A DNA stretch of 64,000 bases. Source: Archegozetes longisetosus. Taxonomy: Eukaryota > Arthropoda > Arachnida > Sarcoptiformes > Trhypochthoniidae. The notes below the pieces were generated by a model. The model was not told where the DNA came from. It saw nothing but the letters and a program-made list of their open reading frames with translations, and did no database searches. The stretch is taken from positions 2,976,001 to 3,040,000 of the forward strand of contig JAEMBT020000001.1 in assembly GCA_018873245.2 (NCBI GenBank), in the 5' to 3' direction. Shown piece after piece: positions 26,001-41,000 of this stretch. The translations under genes and the position numbers were made by a program. Position 1 is the stretch's first letter; every line of letters starts with the position of its first letter.

Positions 26001-29000
26001 TATGAGCGCTTTACATATTTTCACTTTAGGGTCATATAATTGGGCTACTTTACTGTAAGCCTTAAAGTAGACATTCAAATTATTTGACAAATTTGATAAT
26101 ATACGAATGAGTCAATGTAATTATCTTCAGTTTTATAACTCCCCAGTTAGAATCAATAAATTTCAAGACCATCTTAATTTTCAAATTAATTGTGTGTAAA
26201 CTGATATTTGTTTCAACTTAAATTGCAGTTCTAGCTTGTACATTAGTCATTTTCTGTTACGAATCAAATCAAATGATCAAAAGGTAGAGAAACTATGGTA
26301 CGCGACATTGAAATTGAGAATTGCATTTTATTTATTTTAATCACAGTAATAAACTTAGTATTATAATTTTCACAGAAAGTGGTAGCTAAACTCTTATTTA
26401 ATACATCTGATTCAAATTTAATGTTCAATTATGTCCTCCTTAAGCGCAATACATTTTTCAATACGGGAAGGCATACTCTCAATTAATGAACTTATAGTTG
26501 AGTGATATATATTATCCCAAACTTTATTGACAGAAGCTTTTAATTCAGTCAAATTTTTTGGATTTATAGTCTCCAGCTCCTGTTTGATGATTGCCCACAA
26601 TCGCTCGATGAGGTTTAAATCGGGTGACTCCGGTGGCCAGTCCAAAATTGTAATTTTTTGTTGAGCACGATGATTTTTCGTCTTTTTAGACTTATGACAA
26701 GGAGCATTATCTTCCTGAAGAACCCAACCTTCAGGATAAAATGCGTCCATCGTACCAATGAGGTATTCATCAGTAATGGCAATATAAGTGTTCGAATTAA
26801 CAGACCCTGTGATAATCGCCAACTCAGTAGACCCACCAATTCTTATCCCTCCCCAAACCATAATCGAGGGCGAATGTTTTGGGACGCAAATTTTCGACGT
26901 TTTTTGCCCCATTGCTTTTGAGTAATGCAATAGAGCTGAAATTTGCTCTCATCACTGAAAATTACATTTTTTCAGTCGGTGTTGCGATGTTTTTCACGCC
27001 AAATAACGCGTTGTTTCATCATTTTTTGGTGAGATATGGCTTGCTTAAAGGTATTAATTTCTTCCAGCCGATCGACTTCAGGTATCTCTGAACAGTTCCA
27101 CCACTTATCTGAGGACTCCCTTTAGCTGCAATCTCATTTGCAATTTTTTGAGAAGACCATTTTAGTTTTGTTTTAGCCAAACCTACAATAAGCTACTTAT
27201 CGTTTGATCCCAGTTTTAGTGATGCGCCACTTCCAGACTTTCTCTCTATTCCCTCGTTGTTATCAATTCGGTTACAAATGCGGTAAACTGATGATAAAGG
27301 CATGCCTGTTCTATCAGAAAGTTCCTGACGTGAAACTATGCCAGCTTCATATGAATATTTAACTCTCAATCTATTTTCAAATCCCATGCTGTCTTTTTAA
27401 GTAAAAATACAATTACAAGTTCAAGGTAATCCTTTTTAATTTTAAATCTGATACAAAAATGATCTAATAGTGTAAGACTGTATGACTTTTATGCATTTGA
27501 CCTCATATATTAGTTCAAGTGATTAAAAGAATGGTTAAACGCAAGGAAAAGTTTTCTCAATTTCAATGTTGCATATCATAATTTATCAATCCCTAGAAAA
27601 ATTATAGCTTTCAGACTCCAGTCTCGATTGAGATTCGAGCCTGAGACTCAACAACTCTCGACCTCCGAACAATATAAAAGGAGAATTTTTGTTTAATAAA
27701 AAGTTTATATGACATATTTTGCATTTAAATTAAATAAAATACATTAGGAATTGCAATAATCATCAAATGAAAAATAATTTGTATAAAACCCGAAATAAAT
27801 ATAAAACAACTTTTTGATTTAAAACTCATCGTTTCATAAGTCAATATTCGATTCAATGTTTAATCTTATAGAACATTAAAACATTGAATTTTTAAAAATT
27901 AACGATTAATTTGTGACATTTTGATTCGATTTAAGCAGAATATTGGATACACTTAATAGTACATAACTTAACAATTGGCTTATTATTATTAACAAATATT
28001 AAACATAAACGCGAATGAGTGCCTACTATTTACTAACACCTAGGGAACGTTTTATAGTAAAGAGATCGAATCGAGATGATTTTAACACTAATTTGAATCG
28101 TAGCACGTGAATTGAGCGCAGTCGATTTGAGCGCGTACACGACTAAGCGCACGACAATTGAGCGCCAAGTATTTAATGTAGAATTAAATACAATTTTATT
28201 AAATTAAATTTTTTTATGAGAAACCATTTTCCGATTACGTCATAAAATCAAATAAAATAAATTGAATCAAAATATGAATTTTTTATTTTAATTATACTGG
28301 ATTAAAATTTAGAATTTTTCGAAAAATAATTTAATACATAATTTATAAAAATGATAGTAACTAGATTATAACTCATGTGCAATGACTGCTATGCTATGAA
28401 AGTAGTTAATAAAAATTTGAGTAAAAGTCGCTTTTAGAGCTCAATAGTCGTTCGCTCAGTTGTAATATGCTCAATACTCGCTGCGCTAAATTGACTGCGC
28501 TCAAATATATCGCGCTCAAATGTTTGTGCTCAATTAACGTGGAACTATTTGAACCTTGTCTTTAACATCTTTAAAATTTTGAGTCAATTTTTGCTCATGA
28601 AAGCTTTAACTCCTTGAAATTTTGTTACAAAATTGAGACTTTACTATCAATACTAAGCATTTATAGCTTCTGAAACTTTAAGACGCTTCACTATAATACT
28701 TGAATACTTGAAAGTATATTAATACAAAAATATCAATTCTGTAAGTTTTTTAGTTTATTAATTATAACTTGCAATCCAACTTACATGGTAGTAGATATAG
28801 AAATGATTTAAATATAAAATTTTCTATAATGTGAACATATAATAAATAGGGATTCAGTACAAAATTGAATACCACATTCATTTGTTTCTGATCCGAAACA
28901 TATATCCTTCATGTTCTTGAGTTTCAAATATTCCTTTGAATATCCAAATGAATACCAAGAGTACAGAATCATCTCTTTGAAACAATCACTACTTGATTAA

Positions 29001-32000
29001 TCCCACAATAGAGAGAATATTCTCATTAATGTAAACCTATTGCCTATGTCTGTGTCCACTCATCCAATCTTATTCAGTTATAGAACGTTTTGATAAGATA
29101 TTTGAAATCATGATTGAAATACTAGTATGTGAGTTAGAGTGCAAATAGTTAGGCCCGTTTACACATCTCTATTTAAAACGGTTTTAAGTCTTAAAGTCGA
29201 TTTAAATCCTGAAATGCGTTTTAAAACTGATTGCACAACTAATACTTAAAACAGTTAAGCCTCAATTTGTGCATTTTGGCCTTAAACTTTATCCGAAATA
29301 TGACTTGACTGAAGGCTAACTTTAATCACTTCAGTTTAAATCCAAATTACTACTTGTGAATTTTTCATACAAAATCTAGCCCTAAAGTTATCACTTGAGT
29401 TGAAGCCAGTTTTGTCAATATGAAAATTTTGATTCAAATTCTAACTTATAACTTATTCAAGTTATTGCTTAAGTGGTGTTCACGAACAAGTCTGTGTCTA
29501 AAGTTAGCTTATTGTCAGGCTGTTAAGTGTTATTTCTAATATTAGACTATTAGATCTGTTAGGAATAGCTCAGGACCTATGACTATTAGTGATTAATCTT
29601 ACAAGCTATAAGATCCTCTTAGAGCTATAAGAGACTCTTAAAGTGATCACTATAGTTAGGAAGATGTTATGTTAGTTAGGAACTTATTTTATAGATTATG
29701 AGACATACTCTGTCTTCTTCATATGAATAAAGGATATGGATTTGACTAATCATATCATTATTTCTATCAATCAATAAAAATATAGGGTATATCTCAAAAC
29801 TTATAAAAGAAAATCCTACATTTTTCTAACCAAAGTGATGACTTTTTCAAATAATAGGAGTTAAATCAATAAAAACATTTACCAAGATTCATAACTAGTC
29901 TTACTGTATAAAAACTAATTTCTATGCATTACTCTGCCGCAGGAATTAGAATGAGTGAGATTCGAGTTTTTTAGCAAAATGCCAACTTAGCCTAGATTTA
30001 TACGCATAGAAATTAAGAGAAATTTGTTTAACAAAACAAAAATGAATGGTCCAGAATTAACATAATTACTCCTTTAAATCAGTTCTTTTACAACTGTCAT
30101 GATTTGTTGAACTAAATGATTACTTAATTTTAATAAACAACTCCAACTTTGACGTTAACAGTCAAAGTTAATGTAACAACTAGTTCATATATTTTGCTGT
30201 TGATTTATCAAACCAAATTAACTTCGCTTCTGCTCTGAAAACCTAAACTCTAATGATGTGAAAGACAAATCGTTGCTTAAAATTGAAACATCAACGAAAC
30301 TAAACTGAAAAATAAAACTACTGTTGAAAATGAAGAATATTTAGTTTGAAATCACTTTTGATTGATTTGATATTTCGAAAGTTAGAGAAAAGATTTAGTA
30401 AAATATAACTTAAGTAAATTATTCAAACTTGCAAACTATAGCAAACAATATGAAAACAATACTGTATCGATCGAAAGTACTATATTTATAATCCTTCAGG
30501 ATTTAAGGCATGAACGATAGCACATCATAACATTATAAGTAGTAAGCTATAGCTTCAATAGTATTACATATTCACTAGTAGTTGTTTCGAGCTTATAGTG
30601 TTTTAGTACTTGCATTATTTATCTGTTAAGATACTCTGCGTTGAATAACCAAGACTCATTTTTCATAAATTAAGCTCACTTTCATTTGTCATATTTTTAA
30701 TCCCATTTTTCTGTTTTGAATCAACAGAATTTGACTAGCTAAAATATAAAAATTATCAAGGATCTTTTTAGAAATACCCTAATCCTCTAATACTTACTTA
30801 AAAGTCAAACTGTCACAAACTGTTATAAATTGTTACAATTGTTGAAGTTTTAGAAATAATGTCAGTATATAATTCAATTTGAATTATATATATTAGTAAA
30901 GGTGTGAAAATTATATACATTTTTAAAAAATTTCTTGAATTCTAAACCATTTTGATACTTGCTTCCAGAATAGAAATTATAATTACTGAAAGTTTAGTTC
31001 AAAATAACTCACAAGTACAAGAAATCTTAATTTTCATCACTTGAGTGCTATGCAAGAAAGTGTGTTTTGCAGGAGTTGAATCCAGTCAATTTTTAAATGC
31101 AGACATTTTCTATAATGATTAAACAGAAAATAGTTGTATACACTCCAGATTTGATGATTGCAATTATTCATCATATATTAATATATTAGGTTGTCTTTCC
31201 ATATGAAATGTGGTAATCAATTACTAAAGTTAGTAATGTTTTCATATCTGTATTCATCACATATCCGCATATATGCTGAGAATGACAAACAAAATCTAAA
31301 AGTTAATGATTTTGGATAAGGCTATTTCGTGCCTTCTCTTATTTATTGTTTATTCGAAACAAAAACATTTGTTTTCCCAGTAGATAAGAAGAGGCTAACT
31401 CTCTGCTACGATTAGATTTTACAAACTAAAAACCGGATAAGTATCTCATATTTCTTTCTCTATTTGAACGTACAGTTAAAAATTTATTAATGATCGATAG
31501 CAACTATAGTAACATATCTGAGGATGTATTTAAAAAGTTATTCATGTATTCATAGAGGTACATTTAGTAAGATAGAACACATTATGTAAATGTATCAATT
31601 CATAACAGTGTATACCGGGAAACGTGATTTAAAAGCATAGCAACGAACTGCCCATCAGTTGCTAGCAGTATCTATCGTCGATTATTAAGTTTTGGGGTGT
31701 ACTGTTCAATGTATTGCTACATAATTTACAAACTTTCAAATTGAGCCCAAAAGTTGAATGCTCCTGAGGAAGAGACAAAATCTAGTTTAAGCAAAGAAAT
31801 AAATTTCGAGTGTAAGAAAAAGTATTATTTACAACATATGAAACGAGATAACGATCTGTTTGGTATAAAAACCAAACTTTGAGTATTCAATTATATTCTG
31901 ACAAAAAAGTGTTGAACTATATTTTTGAAACCTTAATAAGCTCTTAGTTAAAAGTATCAAGGATTTTGTAAAATATAGTTTTGGAAGTCCATCAAAATTA

Positions 32001-35000
32001 CTTCTTTAGTAGAAATTGAGTTGACAATATTAGAGAAATACAAAACTTAAATTACAATAATCACTGATTTGAGTGATAGATCTTTTGAAATAGTAGCTAT
32101 CAAATGGGGACTATAGTGTTTCAATAATTAATTTTCTTTTCTATTTCAACTGAAATGCTTGAAACGTATGGTTATTTTAACAAAATTAGATCTCGTGTAA
32201 GACAATATAGAAGATTTAGTATTGAATTTCATTTTGAATTATATGACAGAATTACCATAATTAGTATTGCGTGCTTTTACAAAATTCAATTCACAGACAA
32301 AAAGACTCAATAACTGTATTCATCATTTATCAGGATTTTAGAGATTTCGCATCCATTCAATCACTTGTCTGTCTTATGTAATACCCGTAGGGGTTCACAC
32401 ACAGCACAAACCCTAAAAGTATTACATAAATACGACCACTGAATAGAAGGAATAAATTACTTTCATATGAAAGCAATTTTGATACCTATGAATGAGTCTG
32501 TATTGAAAATATGCACTTTTGGGCTAATTTTCAATATAAATTAAAGTTAAGAGATGAAGTAATAGTAGCATTGGTAACACGATATAATATCGCCGCAATA
32601 ATATTGCGCGACATAATATCGCCGACAAAATATCGCTCGACATAATATCGCCGACAAAATATCGCTTCTCAAAAATATCGCCCGACATAATATCGCTCGA
32701 CATAATATCGCGCGATAAAAACTCGAGCGACAAAATATCGAATTAGTGTTTTTGAATAGCTTGTAATGTCACTTGTAATGTTTGCTTGGAATTGCTAATA
32801 ACATTTCGTTTTAAAATTTTAATCAGTTTTTATTTTGTATGTTTTATAGTTTTTATTACGTTTAAATCATTCATTTTCAACATGTATTTTATAACATGTA
32901 ATTATTTATTTTTCATATAATTTTCTGTTCTTATCGATTATCTATCGTTTGTGATTATTTTTTATTAAAGAAGTTCCTTTTTTATCAGAACATCCGTTTT
33001 AAATGCTTCTGATGCCAATTGTGCACAACTATAGCATAATTCATATTTTTACAGAAGTTCATACTTTTAATTTATAATTTTTTACGATTTAAAGGTATTT
33101 TGTCTGACGATATTTTTTATACGCGATATTATGTCGAGCGATATTACGTCGCGCGATATTTTTGAGAAGCGATATTTTGTCGGCGATATTATATCGTGCA
33201 ATCAGTAGCATTGGTTAAACTCATTTCAAAGGTTTAGTGATTACACAAGAAGTTGTGTAAGCTAAGTCAGAATTGAGTTCAGTCTCATTAAAATGAGATT
33301 ATTGTGATCTTTAACTATGAAATATCTATTTAGACCAAATGATTAGATGTAATTTTAGTAATGATTCTGATGTACAGTTAACTTTAAGTACATCTCCATT
33401 AGTCCTTCGTACGTAAGTTTGATGACTTTTGCCTTGTTATATATACCTCCATACGTCGTTCGCTTATAAATTAGTGAATTGATTGATAAATTTAAAAAGT
33501 TTGCCCATTCATTAAACTATTTATGTGAAGATTTTAAACTTTAAACGTGAATAAGTATCAAAAAGTCACTCAAAATTAATAGCTTCTTGGGTCAAATTCG
33601 TTGAAAGGTCAAGCTTTCAATGAGAATAACTTAATACATTATTAATACATGTAATTGTAATTAAATTTTTGAGTTGTCACTAATTTATGAATTGAGCTTA
33701 TCAGGATTAAGGGAGATGTACTTGACGTTAACTGTACTTGGTGTAACTGTACTTAGTGTTAACTGTATTAGTATTCAAGATTAGTACCGAATATCTATAA
33801 TTAGCCATTATAAATCTCAAAGGATTTGAAGAATAGTTTACGAGTAAAAAAATACTATTGTCGACATTATAGAAAAATATATTCTTGAATAATCAACAAT
33901 AATAATACTGCAAAATGTACATTCAATATGGATGTGATGCATTTGAATCAGGGTAATTATGATGTATTTGAATTATCAATAGGTCTAATTTGGTTGAATC
34001 GTTTCTGCCTAACTTCACCATAATGTAGTTGTATATATGAACTCATTTTTATTAACTATTTTTCTATCTTTTATAAACTAATTGTCTATCATTCTTTTCA
34101 AATTTGTTGCCATTCACTATATTTCTTTTATTCCAACTAAATTCAGACATCAACTGAACTAAAATCTATTGAATTTTGACTCAATTTGTAATCTATTTTT
34201 TATTGCTGTCCAAAATTTTCAGTGTTTGAAATTTGACTGAAAGTATACTGCAATAATAGATTATTGAAACCATACTAACTTTCGTTAATCACAATTTAAT
34301 GTGAATTTTTCTAACTCATCCAGTCAAAATTGATTCTTACTTTAATGGCTAGAGTTTTATTTTTGAATTGCATTTATGATTAGTTTCGCTGTATTTCAAA
34401 TGAAGGAAATGCTTTCAATAAGACAGGCAGAGAAGCTTTTATCAGAGTTCACTTATTCTTATATTTAGAGAAAAATCTGACCATGTCTCCAATGACCTGA
34501 CATCGATTTAGAAGTTTATTACACCAATAAATGATAAGTTAGTATAGTGTTCAAATTGTATTATTCCAGTGCTTTATCTTAAGGTTTGCTTCAGATTTGA
34601 ATCAATAGCTTTATGTTTCAGTTAATCACAAATCGTGTCTATATTTGACTCTTCTAGTCATCAAATGTTTTATTTATTTTGAACAACATTTCGATCGATA
34701 ACTTATCAGAAAAGTACAATTCTTTTCATATACTTCCTATCGTCGTAACAAAAAATAATATCAAACCTCAATTAAACCTGTCTAACTGTAATATGTAGTT
34801 ATGCGATTTTTCACATTCAATAACAATTAAGCCATGCCTTTCTATGACATGTTTTACATTGTTGTTTGAAAAGCGCTTAAGTGCAGTCCCAGTTAGACAG
34901 CTTTTATTGTATTAGAATAAAAATACTGCTATTGATTCTCATGAAAAGATATCTCTGGAAAGAGATAAGACTTTCATAAGAAAATGTTAAACCGATATAT

Positions 35001-38000
35001 CATAATCTGATGAACTGAAGAACTTGAAACATGAATACCCGATTGGGCACAAGTATATGAATGGCAAACTTGTTTTTTCAGTATTTGAGTTGAATAAAAT
35101 ATTGGAACTCTATACTCATTCAGCTTTATCTTAATAGAAAAACATTTATTGAATAAAAGTTTTTATTAAATTCATAGGATATACTCAAGAGAAATGTATG
35201 TCAATGGGAGACCACTTTTGGTGTCCATTAGAAAAGCGATGCCTTCCAAAGCAAGTTCGATGCAATCACATACCAGAATGTCTGAATGCCACCGATGAAA
35301 TTGGATGCGGTATGTTTTGCAAATCAAAATTTATGGAAAGTTATAATGAAAAAATATGTTTTTTGTCAATTTTTAGAGGTTGAGTCGTGTACTGGATTTT
35401 TATGCTCTAATGGCCAGTGCATTGATTTGAGTGCTCGGTGTGACGCTCTACTCGACTGTTATGACAAGAGTGACGAAACTTCTTGTGGTAATTTCTTTTC
35501 CTCTTTTCAATAATCATATCTTTCAATAGTCATGCCTTTCATTGACATATCTACTGATTTGCTTTTGTTAGAAGACTACCCGTGTTTGGATGGATATCGT
35601 AAATGCCTTTCTGGACAATGCATTCCAAGTCAGTTGTCATCTCATTATTTTTATGATTAATGTGTGATCGCATGTATCAATTTACGATCGCTATTATGCC
35701 TGATAAGTGCTGAATCAGTCCCAGCTCTTAGCTCTCGACTGGGTTTTTATGTCTAATTTGAGTGAAACTTAAAAAGAAAACTAAATCATAGTTTGATTTA
35801 AATATGAAATGCAAGCTAAGCAGCATTTATATGAAATTGCATTTTAATTCAATACTTCATAGTTTAAGGATAATAGGAAAGTCTTATTCACGAAAATGTA
35901 TCGATTCATTCAAGAACACAATGATTTTAACCCTCTCTTATTCTTCTTAAAAGATTTTATCAATTTAGCAGATAATAAATATTAATTGAGGCAAAATATT
36001 ACATTTTTATTGCTAGAAAAACATTGTATGTCATTAAACATAGCAGATATCGCAAATATATCCGAAAAATAGTTATGACTAATCATGAGTTATGTTGAAT
36101 AGATTTGTTTTGGTGCGATTACGTGAACGACTGTCCGGACAAATCTGATGAAATGGATTGTCCAAATCATCAAAGAGAGTGCAAAGAACACGAATTTGTC
36201 TGTGATAACGGGCAGTGTATTTCAAATAAATATCGCTGTTTCTTAACTGCCGACAAAAGGAAAGGTTGTGCCGATAAATCAAACCTTAAAAATTGCAGCA
36301 AATGGTTGTGTCAAAGTGATCAGATTAAATGTGCTGACAGTTATTGTGTGGACGGACAGCTTAAGTGTAATGGAAAAATAGACTGTCCAATATTTTCTGA
36401 TTGGGCCGATGAAGAATTTTGTCGTAAGTCATTTGCATCATTTCTAGACTGCATCTTATCGCAAAGCATGTCATCTAATGCTCAGACAAGATATAAAGTT
36501 CATCATATAGTCTCCATCAAAGTTAATCTCAAATCATGTTTTAGTCATCAGACTCGAAATCTGGTTTAAATTCCAAAGAATTTGTTTAAATTCATACTAA
36601 AATTTTGTATAAATTTAATCGCTTAAAACTGAATCAAATATGATTTTGATTTGTTTAATAGCCTAATGTTAATGACAGTACTCAATAAGCAATAATTATA
36701 GCACTTTTCAGTTTCGTATAACTGTTGAAAGCAGTAGAAAACCCTAAAGCAGCTAAAAACCCCAGAGAAGCGGAAAAATTTCAAAGTATCGAAAGCTGGC
36801 CATTCAATATAAGTGAAAGTATTTGATGATCTAGTTTATTCAACTTAAACATTATGTGAATTAGTTTTATACCTGTAGTGACTACTTCGCAGATAGAATA
36901 CGCTCTCCTACTCTCTATAAGTCGATCAGCTTACAGTTTACTATTAATAGTTAGGTGTTAGAAATTAATCCAGAGAGGACTCAACATTGCGATACAGGCA
37001 AATACATCAAATTTTTCATTAGTTAAAAGCGTTTTCTAGTCATTGTTTGGAATCAGTCTCATTGTTAGGAACAATTGACAAAAGAGATCATTATATTTAT
37101 GGTTAATTCAACCAATTCTAGTCATAAACATTTTTATAAATTAGCTTAATCTGGACTCAATCTGAATAGCTGTCGGCTTCTTCAAGTTTAAGTGAACATT
37201 AACTCAAAAATGATCAATACTTATATGCTATAATCAGAAGCTATAGTAAAAGCCATCTAACTTTCGCATGTAGCTAATTGGTTTTTCAAAATCAACAACA
37301 ACTAGGTCATGTTTTTCTATGGTACTTTTATATTGTAATTCTGAAAACCACTTAAGTGCAAGTTTGAGTTAGACATGTTTTACTGTACCTGTTGATTGAA
37401 AAGTTTAGATTCCAACGATATGATTAATTGAATTATTTTTCATAAAGAAGATATTGAAAAAGTCAAGCCATGCTTTTATTTGATTGTTTTTAGGTATAAG
37501 TCAAAAGAATGAAGAATCAAATTTCATTCAATTAAAGCTCAGTTCTATAGCTCAATACACAATTAGAGCAATTTCAGTCATCAAAAATCCATTTCTAGCT
37601 TTGACGCAGAAAGGGATGAAAAATCAATGTGACTGAAATGAAGACAAAATAGATAATAATTTAATTAAAGTTTCAAAATAGTTTGTAAGATAACAGCTCT
37701 AATAAATGATTGCGATGTTGTGTATCATTTCACTTCATTGATAGCAAATTTGATTTAATATTTGTTGCCAGTGACTGAGCCGAGGGATCCGAGAGCGCAC
37801 AGATACCTCAATTCAAATCTCTCTTCTATAAACTTCACCTATAAGATTGTACATTTTTGGACATGAAGCTTTTTTAGTTTGTTGTAATAATTACTGCAAA
37901 AATAGATTATAATTCAAGTTTAATCTGAAAAGTGTATATTTAATCAAAATCAATGCGTTGTGTGACCCCACTCGAAATTTTCTGGCTTAACTACCGTTTC

Positions 38001-41000
38001 ACACTTCGGTGCTATTTTTAGTGCCTTATGTCTAATTTTGAAAATCATATTTTGATTGTCACTGAAGATATACAAAATATTATACAATAAGAATGGACTG
38101 TTATTTTTGTTTGGCTTATTTTTCTGAGTTTATTCAGTCAATTGTTATATATTTTATTGCGAGCCTATTATGTAAAGACAGAATTGCGGAATTCAAGCAA
38201 ACTAACAGAATTATAGAATTCAAACGAAACTAACAGAATTGCAGAGCATGCCTTCGTTACCAGATTTCTTAATAAATGATTTTTAGGTCTTATTGATGTT
38301 CCAGAAACGCATTTATTCGCCCATAAATTGCTTTGCGCTGATAGGCTATTGAAATAAATATTTGATTGATATTTATTTTGGGAAATCAATAGAGAAGCAG
38401 ATAATTGCAAAACATTGTTTTTATACTTTTTTGTTATTTAACAGCCTTTTCCTGTTCTTCTGATAATCGCTGTCCATGTATTGACACGACCATCAACTGC
38501 ACTGATGTGGGACTACTGGAAATACCAAGTCAAATTGAATCTGAAATTTTGAGAATGTAAGTCTACTACTAAATACATTCGTCAATATTTCTAGAATTCA
38601 CAATCAATTATATGATTTTGATTACAAAAATCATTTCGTTTTATTCATTTCAAACCAAAGACAGACAATAATATCTCTATTATTATTCTATATTCACATT
38701 AACTAAGCCAAAGAATTATTAGTTAAGTATGATTTAGTTGGTTTATATTCTTAAGAGTGCATTACTTCTTCCGACTCAATATAAGTGATAAATCATATAA
38801 GGAAAACATTTACATTGAATATCTTCTGCGTTCTACTAATATATCAGTTATTCTAACATAGCTAGATAATACGCAGGTTTTTATCTTTACAATGTTGTTG
38901 AATATTTTGATTTGATTTTATGCATCGAGTATAACTTATTCCAATTCAATTTTCCACTTTGAACAACAAACCGAACTTCAGAGCTATAGTTATATCAATA
39001 AAGAGAATAGATTTATTCAGAATATTCTGGATATGTAAAAATATTCTGAATATCGATCAATGTTTTATTTGGTTTACACGCTGTGAAAAGGGCTCACTAA
39101 CGTATTTAATAAAATTAAAACAATGGTTAATCAGAAATTCACTTAATTTTATTAGAGAACAAGCTATTGATTGAACAAACTAAGAATGATTGTTGTGTTT
39201 ACTTAAAGTAAGGTTAAACTTATTACTTCAGTAGAAAATAAATTATTTACTATGACTTAATTGTCACTATTTTTGTCAACTTATATGCTATGAACAGTAT
39301 GTAATGCGATCTATGCCTAACTGACTTGACAACAAAGCATAGAATGCACAGAATTTTAAGATAGATTCTGAGAATTTCAGCTTCATATGTGCCACTTTGA
39401 TGATGAAAAATAGCAAATACTAAAGCTTTTACAACACTTATATTCAAGACAATTATCAGGGAGAAGTTCTAATAGTGTTAGACTTAAATTAACTATAATC
39501 AATTGACATCATAAGTTATCTTATATTGTTTCTGATGAGTAACTTGTACCAAAAGATTTATCCCAAAAGCTTTCATACTTAATCAAATCTCTATGTACTG
39601 CACAACGTCTAAATCTTAAGTTGATCTGACACTTGGTGGAGAAGAGCAACTTGTAATCTGGAAATTTGATCCCCAATTCACTTTTCTCTGATTTTGTAAA
39701 GCATTTTCAGATTTTATTTATTTGTATGATTCATATGAAAGTGTTGATTGAGTCAAAGATTAGATTGAAATAATCAAACTGATCAAATGTATCTCATTAA
39801 GAAAACAGCTTTAAGATGTTTATTAAAACATTTTCAAACCATAAATAATTCTCGAGAGATATTTAATATTTTATATAAAACCAAACGAACATAAGAAATA
39901 AGAAACTATTTTAGCCCTACACTAGATATAAATAAAAGTGGAGTTTTGTGAATTTAGTTAAAATATGAGATACTTATCTACATAATTTCTTATTTGAACG
40001 AATAAAGTAATTTGTTTTACTATTTGAAAAATAGGATCCTTAAGGGCAATAAGTTGGGCAAAAACCTCAATCCAAAGATGTTCAACGGATTTGAGCGAAT
40101 GCATGCCATTGACTTGAGTGAAAATCAAATTACACATTTGCCTCCGGGATTGTTTCGAAATCTTTGGAAACTTAGGATTTTGTGAGTGTCTCCATAAAAA
40201 CTCTTGAAAAGATTTGTTGCATTTTGAGCATAGTTACGTAAATAAATATCTTTGTATATGTCTGTGTTGCAAAGCAAAACACTTTGATGTTTGCTAGAAC
40301 TGAACGATGATTTTCAATCAAATTTCGGCATTACATTGCAGGCATTTAAAGAACAATTTAATCGAAGTTCTGGATACTCACACTTTCTCAGGACTTCCAA
40401 ATTTAGGAACTGTGTAAGAATATTATGTTTATTCTGATTTAATTATTAAGAAAAATGTCAGCTGTAACATGGATTAAACCAACGCATTGCATATCAGATA
40501 CTGTATGATGTTTTATAAGTTGAAGTTTAAACAAAGCCTGATTAGATCTTCCTTAATATTAGCCGACCTAAATTTAACGTAAATATAAGCACCATTAACG
40601 ACAATACGTGGGTTAATCCATACTTAAACCAATAGGTCTTCATTTATGATAATAAAAGAGAAGTGCAAAGGGTTAATTTAAACCAACTTTTCTCAAAGAA
40701 CATTAATTGGAAACAGAATCTCAGTAATACGTGAATATGCATTCAGCGGGTTGTCGTCATTGAATGCTTTGTAAGTATTAACTTTAATTTACTTAAAACT
40801 AATGCTTTTGAGGTCAAATTCAAAATTAGAAGTGAACGTCAGCTGCTCCCACAATTTAAGAATGTACAGGGTAAGAAAAAATGATTTTCTCGTAGTCTAG
40901 AGCAAAAACTATTATAGTTAGAGCAAAATCGGTTGGATATTCTGATCTTACGTTAAAAAATACATTAAAAAAGTTTATATTTAAAAACCTAACGAACGTG

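Larger units (their letters stand above)
25324..35177 (+). other. 9.9 kb intron between LDLa 7 and LDLa 8
   Basis: It holds the Tc1 pseudogene (26285-27590), fold-back elements 28101-28547 and 32576-33203, a possible solo LTR (29557-29760), a dispersed-repeat copy (31612-31720) and a TA-flanked MITE (33375-33734). No LDLa-type exon seen. Confidence 0.7.

Noticed and set aside
29147-29520. Possible inverted ends (GGCCCGTTTACAC and GTGTTCACGAAC)
   Set aside because: The two ends do not align well and no duplication is present.
32524-32733. Minus-strand open frame with repeated Asp-Ile-Met-Ser units
   Set aside because: It is a translation of the ATATCG array of the fold-back element and has no coding support.
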